A DNA stretch of 64,000 bases from Megalonaias nervosa (taxonomy: Eukaryota; Mollusca; Bivalvia; Unionida; Unionidae), in contig JAECUM010016683.1 of assembly GCA_016617855.1 (NCBI GenBank), positions 1 through 64,000 of the forward strand, written 5' to 3'. Of this stretch, positions 12,901 through 24,900 are shown piece by piece (position 1 is the first letter of the stretch; each line of letters opens with the position of its first letter). Position numbers and translations under genes: made by a program. The notes beneath the pieces were generated by a model. It saw only the letters and a program-made list of their open reading frames with translations. It was not told the origin of the DNA and did not search any database.

Positions 12901-15900
12901 TCTGTGCTTCATCTATGAAAATGCAAGTGGAAATAGTTGCTCCTCAAAGATCGGATATTTTTTGAGGAATTTCCAGTTCCCTCCATCCCAGGACCAAATC
13001 ACAACATCTGTTTCATCTATCAATAATTATGTTTTGTATAATATTCATAGAACTTGAAATGTAATCCTTGGTATATTTTGGACATGCATGTGACAGCCGA
13101 GAAAGATCAAATAGGAGATTTACAAACTTGATTATGAGATTTTATTTCAAATCAGGAGAATTTTCATCAAAACATTTTTTTTTAAAAAACAGAAAAAGAA
13201 ATAATGAAATGAATTTCAACATCTGTTTAAATTTAATTAGGTTGCATCCTATGCAACTATGACATAATTCCAAACCAAAGTAAACTTAACAGTTTGTGCA
13301 CAGGAGACCAATTAACAGGATTTCTTTGCATCTTGGTCTCCGTTTCCATTTAAATATGCCAATATCATTACTAATTCACAGAAACTAATAACTGGAGTAA
13401 AATATGTTTCTTCAGTAATACTTACCTTATTACAATACTGTAGGAGTTCTAACAATATCTCTCAAATCCAGCCCTCCCAAGCTAATATTTTTAGCAATTG
13501 GAGCTAACAGGTGTTTGCCCACATGTGTAAAAGTCAGATAGTGATCTTCCCTTGATAACGAGACTGGCACCAAATCCCATGTGTACTTCAGTTATTACTG
13601 GAGTGGAAAGTACACTCCTAGTAGCATGTAACTCCAGGGAGGCTGGGAGAGTGTATCCTTATTATGATCCGGTAAGTATTATCGAAGAAATATTTTACTC
13701 CCAAAATTGTGTTCTTCACGTACATTACCCAATCTTAATACCTTAGGAGAATAAGTAAGAGGTGGAGGGAGTTACATCCCCTTACCCTGGAGAAACCACC
13801 TCTGGTCCCCAAAGACATGAAAAGCAGACTGAAATACCCTGATGGAGTACTGACTCCATATATCAAGATTTGGCTTTAGGGAGAGAGCAAAATATTCTCC
13901 TGTAAATCCAGCTGAGGCTGTATTGCTGCATCCACAAGAATTTGCTGAACATCCTGGAAAGGTAACTTGTTGCGATGCAGTGACAAGTCTATCTGAGCCT
14001 TTTGGCATGGACGATCTCCGAGGCATAAACTAGAGAAACTTAACTCTAACCTCCATCCCACTGCATGTGTAATCTCAGCTTGAATGTGAAATGAAATGAC
14101 TGAAACGACCTGCCAGGGTCATGGATTACTTACTCCACTTAAAACGTCTATACTTTATATTGCAAATATATCAAACTCGAGTACACATTACCGAATGAAG
14201 ATACCAGAGACCTGTTGGAGTAACTACAAATGGGCACATAACATGTATATTCATGATAAAAGTTGTAATTCTACAATAAGACAGAAAAACTTTGTCTTAG
14301 TAAGAAAAGAGTAAGAAATATTATGGAAATATAGCTGGAGTATACTTCCCCTCAATGAAAATCTCCTCCAACTTGTTCTGTATGTAAATACCAGAAACTC
14401 CTGGTGTGGTTTGCAAGGCATCTCATGAGTGACTGTCCTTCTCAGTACAAGCAGAAGGAGTAACTTAAGTAAAACAGGATTTGGTGCCAATCCCTATATC
14501 AACCGGAGATCAATATGTCTGACAACTATGTGGACAGAAAATGTTTAGCTTCCATACCTAAAACTTTTAGCCTGGAGTGCTGAATTTGCAAGGTTGTGGT
14601 AGTACCCTTAAGGCAGGTGTCGGCAATCTATGGCACGCATGCCAACAGTGGTGCAACAGACCTTTGGGAAAGGCACTTAGTACCATTGAAGTTTTGTATT
14701 GTATGTACTAAAAACTGCATGGAAGTATCAGGTGGATCTGATTGTAATAATAATAAACAGCATTACCAGTACAAAGACAATGTATACCACTGGACTCAGA
14801 AATGCTGGATCATAATTTTGGATTTTATAATGCAGGAGACAGGAGCTTTAACACACTGATGGGAGTGATGGGAGGCATTGTTGATACTGGAAAACTGTCC
14901 TCCTGCTTGGATGGTTCATATGTATACTGATATGATGATTCAAAATAAATGACATTTCTAATTAAGACAGGCATTACCTGTTGTGAAAATTGACCACACC
15001 AGACACAGCTCTACATAGAATTCTGCTGGACATCAAGGTCATCCTTTTGTTCATGGTTCTCTTGAAACTATCATTAAACAAAGTGGAAAGATATGTTTCA
15101 TTTTGGCAAAACAATATACAAAAAACACAAAACTGGTTAGCTTTTGTTTTAGATTAATGTGCAGAATTGTTGTCACAAATCAATTTTTGAAAAAATTTAT
15201 TTCATTGATGATGACAAATGTAGTTTTGTACAAATGGAACAGAAGATACTGACCACTTATTTAAGACCATCCAGTTATTGAAGAGTTCTGGAAATCATTT
15301 GTTGCATAGATCAGAACTTGTATTCCAACATTTCTTGAAAAGCTGTTTTACTGGAAATGACAATTTTTATGGGCTTCTTAATTTTCTACTATTGTTTGCA
15401 AAGTATCTTATTTACAGATCTTGTTGTGCATAAATAAAATTATAACAATGATGTTTTTCATTCTACGAAAGGTCGCAGAAATATATAGCTAAGTAATACA
15501 ACACATGTCTTTGTAAAAAAGTGGAGTCATCTTTTAAGTTTTTAAAGGATATACATGTAATGTAAATTGGTGTTGTTAATATTTTATAACTCCAATTTTT
15601 ATGAATTCAATGCGTTTTCTACGTTTTGATTGGATGTAAACGGTCACGTGATACTGATCTGGAATTTTTTACACATCGATAAATTCTGCGGACTACTTTT
15701 GGTTCCCTGTTTCAAGATCATTTGATGTGAAGTTTTATCTATATCAACATCTTACACCCTAATAATAACAACAAGAAGCTCCCACCCACCCATTCCTGTG
15801 ATTTCCAATCAAAAATTACAAGTCACAGATTAAAATCAACCATTGGAAATTAAAACAATGCAATTGCATAGACCTTCCTGCACTCCAACACTCAGCCCGT

Positions 15901-18900
15901 TTGCCGAAGAAGGCATATGGCAGGCTTTAGAAGCCAGTCTTCAGAAATTATTGCATTTAAGCTTGAAAATATGTTACAGCAGCGGTTATTAAAGGTCAGG
16001 GTCATGTCAGCCAAGGGATCTCACTAAAAATGGACACGATTTTGCTTTTGAAAGATCTAAATACGTAGAAAGTAAAAACAAGGTTGCCATAACAACACGT
16101 GCCATTTGCAAGCGTAATTTTCAAGAAAAAACGGAATATTACTGGTTTAACTGCAACAACGATTTTTTATATATTAAAATAATGATCATAACAATATATC
16201 ACTGGCATGACCCGGTATGACATTCTACCCCTTATCACTGTATAAAAAATCAATGAATCTTGGCTGGCAAAGATTGGGCTATGTATTCTATCGCAGTTAA
16301 GAGGCTAATGAAAGAAGACTTCGAGGTACATAAAAGTGAATGTTTTGTTGATTAAATCTGCTGATCTGATGTTAAAAAGGAAGTAAATTGGAATTATAAG
16401 GATTAAATGATCATGGTTGGTTATTTATCGATGTGAAAATTTTACCTAATCGCTCACAAAGTTTACATCAAGTCCTTTGGACTTTATTTACTTTGTGAGT
16501 GATTAGGTAAAATTTACACATCTATAAATACCCAACCATGATCATTTAATCCTATAGTGACAATCTTTTAATTCAGTAGCACCTTACTTGTGTGAGAGTG
16601 TTAATGTAAGTATGTATCAATCTGTTTCTTTCTTTTTGATTATTTATCTATAATTTGTAGATATTACAAAAGCCCAATTAGGAAGGATGCTCAAAGAAAA
16701 CAAGATAATAACTACCCATACACCAAGTCAGGTAATGTTGTAGGAGAATTATGCAATCCTGGCAATTTATAGATCAATCAAACAAAACAAACAAAAAAAC
16801 CAAAAAAATTAATGACCTGAACCTTTGACTACTGCACGATCAGGTGCAGACCTAGATAAAGTTTTATTCAAAATATCTAAAGGTTTAATTAAATGACAAC
16901 CTGGATAAGGAAACAGACCACTGACTTGAATTATCCCTTTTTGTGACCTTGATCTTATCCCTTTACCTCATACAAGTGCCTTTGGACGCCTCTACTCCAT
17001 TCTCATGGAAGCACCTTTGGACACCTCTACCCGATTCGCATGGAAGCACCTTTTGACGCCTGCTGTAAACATCAGCCATTTTGAGTGGGTTTTCGTAGCG
17101 CCACCTTCGTGAAAACCCCCCTATTAGATACTACATTCATTGGTGGGAATGACCATTACGTCAGATCACATGGTCGCGGTTTATGCTCTGGTCGAAATCT
17201 GCTATTTAAAGTAACTGGGTCATATTCTCCAAGCTACAAAATGGAGGTCACGGATTTCATTCAGTACTTACTTGCGTTTTCACGATTAGCATCACAACTA
17301 TGAAAGCTTCAATAACTTAGGTAAAGGCTCTGATATTGATGTAGGCAGCAATTGGTTTTTATAAATTATCAAATTCAGCTGATTTAGTGATGTAGACGCA
17401 GACAAAGAACTTGTACATTTCGAGAATGAGAAATGGCAGCTACGGTTGGTCACGCAGCTTCAATGACTTGACGGTGAATGAATTCTCTCAAGATTTTAAA
17501 GCACATAAAAAACTGCTGTTAAATGTAGCATACACTACACTGCTTAACAGTTAACAGGCAGGCCTATGTGTATGGAGTCGAATAGGTAAAAGGTGTTCTA
17601 TTTATAGCGCACTGCACTGGGTAACTTTGCTGCATGTGTATTGACAGGCTAAAAAGCCATACACTCTATGAGGTAAAGGGTTAAGACTGTCTAGTCAAAA
17701 TAAATAAGACTCAAAAGTTTCAATAAAAGATCTTCAAAAGTTGTATCCATACATGGATATGAGCCACATAATTACACTTTCCCTTACCATTCTGCTTGAG
17801 GCAAGAGATATGGTTATTGTGTGACATACATACTTGGGCAATGTTCATTAAAATCGCTTCACTTACAAAGTTAAGATCTGGACAAACAAATGCTAATGAA
17901 TGGATGGACGGATGAACAGATGGACAATGCCATAACATAATATGCCAGACTTAAACTGGACATTAAAAACACCTTACAGCCATACTTGCCATAGGGGTGA
18001 ACTCTAATAAGCATTTAAATGTCTTAATTAGCCACAAATATCTTTGCATGCATACCAGAAAAAATGAGGTTAAATGTTAATGATTTTACTTTGTGATCTT
18101 TCTTATAAATAGGGATCACCACCGACAAATTCATCAGAATTTTCTTTTAACATTGAGTCAACTGTTATCAGGTCATACTGACACAGTTAAAATATCCTAA
18201 ACCCAAATGATTTATTCTATGTTTGTTGTCCAGACATAAAATAACAATGGAATGAAAACTATATACACCTCTCCCTCAATAACTTGAGTACATCGAGGTC
18301 CAAAAACACGGACCGCACTATAAGCGAGGGCGCGAGTTACCGAGGGACCTCCAAAACACCCGCTAGACATCCTTAAAACCGCTGGATTGGGGGAGGGGAC
18401 TGGGCTGTTCAATGGCTGAATCCTCATTTTATTATCAAATCAAGAAAAATTGTCAGTAAAGCACTTTTACTGATGAAGTTGTTCGTTATGCTCTATGAAC
18501 TACATTTATTTTCAAAATGTCCAACATCTGAAAGATTGATAACGTGATTGCAACTGGTTTCAACAACAAAACATGGTTCGCGTGAACATTCATGTATTAT
18601 GTCACAGATTTTTGTTTTGTTGATTAGTCCGGTTCCTGGAGTGATGCATAGCAGTATTTTGCGAAAGTAGGAGTCTATGAAGTAGGGAACCAGACCAACT
18701 GTTGATACACTACCAAACAATATTCCTTTTTAATAAAAAAAACACGCAACATTTATTTCCTGAGACAATTGTCTACGTCAAAACTAAATTTTTGTATTTT
18801 TCAATCAGTAAAATATTGATGCCATGATTTCATTGCAAGCAACAGTGAAACTTCTTATCATCCTTGAGGATATATCTAAGTGCAAATTCAGGAATTCTCT

Positions 18901-21900
18901 GACTCGTTTTTCCCACAATGGTCTGCATTTGTGAAACGAAGCTCTTTATTTTACAAAGTACTCATTTTGCTTGGTTGCCTTTTAACTTTTTTTATTCCAC
19001 CTCCTTTATTTGATTTTCAAAAGATGTAATTACCACGATAATATAAGAGGAGGCCCGCTTTTTATTTAGTGCAACAATACAACAAATGCTTCTGCTAGTA
19101 TGATATCAAAACAGAGTGGGCACTTAATTAGGTTCCCAAAGAAATGCTCGTGGACACAGCTGTTACAGTAGATTGACATATTTTACTTTTATTTACAAGA
19201 GGAAACATTGCATTTATGATGATTACACTTAAAAGGAACTAAAAGATAGAACTAGAACACAAATTTCAATTGATAATTTTTTTTATTTAACTGGTATTTA
19301 TTTATTAAAGTACTGTCTCCACTAGGCGTAAGTGACATTTTCATTGATTGAAATGTCCTTGAATATCGTTAATTGTGGTGTACTAAGAATGTCATTTGAA
19401 AAGAAAATGTAACAAATTATACGACTTCTTATTAAAAGTTGATATTTCATAATGCTGATTAAAATTTCCAGGTCCTATCTACTGTTTTTGATGATAAAAT
19501 GAGTGATATATCAAAGTTTCCGTTACCAATTTTGATCGCAATTTTCTTCAAGTTCAACAAATAATTTTTTGGTATTTTCTGATTTTAAAAATGGGATCCA
19601 TGCCTGACCCTGCGTTATAAGTGGGTTCGCGAGTAATCAAGGGAGTGGTGTATTCTAAAGTTACTGCTTTCATTGTTAAAAAGACTACAATGAAAGGCAC
19701 ATTATCTGTCCACCCTGTGTTTAACAGTCCTCTATAGAGATAACTAAAATTTGTGCAGAAACAATTTTCCTTATTTCAGTCAGTGATCTTGACCTTTGAC
19801 CTATTGACCACAAAACTATCGAGTTGTTCCATACCCCAAGTGCAAGCCATCAACAAATGTTCATCCAAGTAATGTAGAACTAATGTTATTGTGTGGAAAC
19901 TACTTTTCTTCATTCACTCACACAGTGACTCTGACCTTTGACCTGTTGATCCTCAAATTGATAGGCTCCTTCCTTAACCCAAATGCAAGCCAAAATTTGG
20001 TAACCACAGATGGCACAGAACTGGGGTAACTGTGCAGAAACAAAATTGCAAACAGACAGATTGACAACATCATACCATAATAAAACTCTGCCTTATGGCA
20101 GGCATAAAAAAAACTGACAGGGCTTCCTGAAAGTGAGATGACCCATAAATTCAACCTTGGGAATGACCATACAAGTGGATTCTACAAACTAAATGTGAGC
20201 CTCAGAATAAAAAGAAACCAAAATCTGACCAACTCTAAGAAAACAATTTCCACATTAGAATAATGTCAGTCATGGAAAAATACACATCAAAGCCCTGCCA
20301 GTATGAACGTCATTAACAAAATTGTTTATTTTTTAATCAACATAACAGACCTTAAAAATGACTTTCTATATTTATAGATTTTGATGCCATTTTCTTCTGT
20401 TTCACTTTTTAATGTCACAATTACCATTTTTAAGTAAATTATCTTTCTCCAACAAGACTTGTCCCCCCACATTACATGAGGAATATTAGCCTGCTACCTC
20501 ATGAATCCAGCCCTACTAAAAGACTCAAATTCATCTTTTCCTATCTATTAACAGATAAAGGGCAATAACTCTTGCCAATTACCTCCACTTGATACCACCA
20601 GGTGTCACCAGTTTTTAGCTGAACGAGCCACTAATGAGGATGCTCGCATGGCAGGGTGGGTGGTAGGGTGTTTGTGTTTAAGTAATGTGACCTGGGTAAG
20701 TATTCTCGAAGAAACATAATTTACTGAAAAATTTGCTTTCTCCTTCAAATACGTTCCCCAATCACATTACATTAGCAGAATATGTATTTGGAGGAGGGGA
20801 TGCTGAGCATCTGACCCCTACCTCAGGTATCCTTCTAGGGAAGAATGACTGAATTCCCACATGCCAACAATAACCCATTCTCCTAACTACATAAGCAACA
20901 CAGCCTGGGGTCACTTGACCTGTGACCGTAACATACAGTTAAGCAGATACCTACAAGATTTTCACAAGCAAATCCAAGAGGCTGTGTTGATTACTCCAGT
21001 TGGGTCTGGTGGCCATCCGTGTTGCTGACACTGGACTCAACAGATTCTAAGTTGCCTCTGCAACATCAAATCTCTGAAATGGAGGCTCGAAATGGTTGGC
21101 TATGCCTGCCAGCCAACAACTTCTATTATATCTCAGGTTGGAACGTTGCATTCAAACGCAAGGCTTGCAGAGATTGCTCAAAACTTCTGAGCAGTAATCT
21201 AACTGAGGCTACTCTGATCTGGTGAGAAATCAGAGTACACCAAGCGTATGACCCACCGTAGCCAAGAAGAAACAGCTTGAAGCATGATATTCTGTGTTCT
21301 GGCTCACAGGGTTTGCTCGAAAGTTTGAAGCAGTAAACTATATGCGGCAACTCTGATCTGGTGAGACATCAGAGTATACCAAGTGTACAACCCACTTCAG
21401 CCCCAAAGAAAGGGCTTGATGGGTGATATCCAGTGTTCTGGCTCACACTGGAAGTAAGAAGCATCTGCGCATGCCACGACTTGTCTCTGTGCTCAAGTTA
21501 GTGCTTGAGAGCATAAACAGGATCTTGCATGGCTGCTGTTCTCGACCTGGCTATGGAAGAGAGCGAGCAAGTGATGACTGTTTGACTACCAACAGATGGT
21601 AACCTATGTTGGGCTATGAAGCCCAATGGTGTCGTAAGAACCACCAAACACTCCAATCTGAAGGGAAATCGCGTTGACATAAAGGGACATGCATCTCTCT
21701 TACCCTACATGCAGAAGCTAAAGCAATCAGGAAACATGACCTGTATGATAGCGACTTTAGCAATGTGTAGGCTAGAAGTTTGAAGAAATTCATCTTAAAA
21801 CCCAGGATTGGATCCCTTTGGAGACAAACTGAGGGATACTGGTCAATGAGACCAATACTGTCTAAAAGATCTGATAGGTCTCTATCCCGCCCAAAAACAT

Positions 21901-24900
21901 ATTTGCCATTATGCCGGAATGTGTTTAATATCATGGGGTGGTAGCCTTTGGGATTGATTGGGGCCCAACTACTTCTTCTCAAAGAGACAGAGAAAAGTCG
22001 GCCAGTTGAGGGATAGAGGCATGCAGAAGGACGATGTGGTTGGTTATTCTCAAGATTCTCTTTACAATCGACTGTTTGAACTGTCTGATTCGCAAGGCTG
22101 TCCTGGTAAGAGCTGAGCGTGTAGAAGAAGAGGGAGGTCCAGGCATGGAAGAACCACCCGTAACAGTGGGTGCTGGAGAAGATTTGGGTTGGCCGTAATC
22201 TTTCTGGGTGTCCTATCACAAGAAAGAGTAGATCGGTGACCCAGGTCTTGTCCCATCTGAAAGGAGCTATCAGAATCATCTTGCCATTCTTACCCGATAA
22301 CTTCTGGGTTATTTTTAGTATCAGCACCGTTGGAGGGGAGGCAAATGCCCACAACCCTCTTAAATGATTGACAGTGCATCCATGGCTAAAGCTTTGGGGT
22401 CTGAACTGGAGTGGGTAGCTTTTGATTCCACCTAGTCACCAAGAGGTCGATCATCGGATGCCCTTGAAGTGCACACATCTGAGTGAAGACCAATTGATGG
22501 AGGGACCATTCCGTGTTAAGGACATGACCACCTCTGGATTGATTCCCAGCCAAGACAATGATGCTGCTGGGAATGTGTCTGATTTGTATGTTGATATGGA
22601 GATTGTTGCACCCAAGTAGAGAATGTCAAATCAGAACATATGGGTCAAGTGATCTGGTGCCTTCCTGTTTGAGGAGATAGGTCACCACCACAGGGTTGTC
22701 AGACCAAATGATAACCATTATCGCCTCTGAGGCGATCTTTTTGGAAATGAAAGGTATGATGACAATCTTCATTTCTAGCATGCTGATGTGTAGAGGCTCT
22801 TCCCCTGGCTCCCAGGTGTCGCTGACATTAGTGAAGGTTAGCAACAGGTGGGCACCCCCAACAAACGCACTGGCGGTGGTACCTACAGTTATTTATGCCT
22901 GGGGCTTCTTCAGCAGGATTCCAATGGTCAGCTGACCTTCACTGCCCCACTGACGTGGGAATGATCACATCTTGGGCATGATCATGATTGTTTCATTAAG
23001 AGGGCACAAAACAGGGCACCAATGTGCTGGCAAGGCATGCAGAAAGAGACAGCCAAGCATGATCAAGTCCACTGCCATATAATAAACAGGGGAGTTGCAA
23101 GAACTCATTTGCTGAAGAGCAAGTCCTTTTGGATATGGACTCAAAGAGTTCAATGATTCTGGTAACACAAACACAAGGGGTGAGCCAGATTCCGGTTGGT
23201 TAAGAACTCCATACCCAGTTATTGGATGGATGGTGGTCTGACCTTTCCAGTTCACAAAAAGGCCTAGATGATCTAGAAACAAAGAAGAATCATTCCCACC
23301 TCGGAGTAGGTTAGAACTTACCATGTGTTTTTGTTGGATGCCGCCCATATATGCTGCCATCTATGTAGTTGATGTTGGCCAGAACAGGGAGACGACACAA
23401 TCCATAGTCTGAGTGAAAGATCAGGGGATGATGTGTAGGCCAAAGGGAAGAATGAATTGATAAACAGTGTGGAGGTAAGTGGAACAGAAACGTGTAGGAG
23501 ATGGGATGGCTAAGGATGTGAAAGTATATGTGTCAGATCGAGACTGACAGCATACTCTCCCCATCTGACGCAGAGGTGGATTGACCTCACTGTCTCCATC
23601 TTGAATTGGGTGAGGTGACGCCAGGTGATTGTTGGTATCAACCTGCTATTTGCATTCCGAAAAGGAAACAGCCTTGAGTAAAATGCTGAGGATTGTGGCC
23701 ATTGCAAAAGCTCCTGCGATTTTTTTTTTTTTGATGATATACCATAGTTTCTTCTGTTGTAGAAAGGCATCCATCTCCCATCTGATGGTGTATTCGTGAA
23801 GGGGGGTGAGGGGATTGTTGATGAGCTAAACCCAAAGCCCCTCCAAATGACTTGGATCAGCCCCCCCCCCCTTCTGAGGGAACAGGGAGGTCCAGTGAAC
23901 TAAAAACTAATTTTCATACCGCCACTGTAAAAATACTAGGGATCGCTGTTGGTGCACGTGTGACTAGAGTGATCCCTGTCTTGAGGCTACTGAACATCCT
24001 TTCACACTAACGGGGGAATGAGTGGTTCCAAACGCCCGTGTGGGTTGAGTGGCGAGGTTGTCCAGAAAGGGAGGGTATGATAAGGTAAGAGTGACATGGA
24101 TCGCACACGTGCAACACGTCATATCAAGCATAGACTGGCCATGCTATGGTAAACAGCTCTGGTCAATGACCCTAGGAATCCTGGCCATTGCCTCCCAAGT
24201 GTGGCTGTTACTGGGTGTCTGCAACGACATCCCTACCCAGCTCTGACGGGCATGGAGCAGATTTGTCAGCCCTAAAACACAGATGAGCATACATATGAAC
24301 AGCTACTACATTCTTGTCAAGTGCTGGAAGATCATTTCTGAAGGTGTCTGTCACCGAAGTCAGGGTGGCTGCATTCTGAAGTAGCCAACACCCGAAAAAA
24401 AATTTCCTCAATGGTGGCTTGAAAACTTACTTCAGTCCATTCCATGGTGGATTTGAAAGAGTTTCATTGCATGCACTGTGCATCGAGGCCTAACTGGGTC
24501 TACTTGCAGTGCTAGAGAAGACATACCATGTGGTATGAAGACTCATTTCCATCCTCATTAAAACTTCACTAGCTCTACCTTGTGGACAAGAAAGTGAACA
24601 TACGGAAGTCTGACACTGCCGGCTGGTTAGCCCAGCAAATGTTTGACCTGGAAGCTGGTGGTATAGAAGATGGTGCAGTTATCACTGGTAATGGCTGCTC
24701 CAAAGGCCTGGATGCACAGACAGATTTCTCACTAATTTCTCAGTCACAGAGCATGTTGCCAACATTATGTTGAATGGATGGGTCCGTCACTAACATTCCC
24801 GTAAATCATAGTTGGCTGGACCCCATGTTGGAACGGCTAGATGGCTGGCGATGGTGCAGTTTTAATATGCATTAGATCCAATGGATGGGGTGAGAACAGC

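Noticed and set aside
18493..18720. Possible transposase in the TA-flanked transposon
   Set aside because: The 75-residue frame has no DDE or HTH motif and is not kept in the second copy.
24049..24246. Plus-strand frames inside D3, D7 and D9
   Set aside because: They lie opposite the element proteins and match nothing; shadows.
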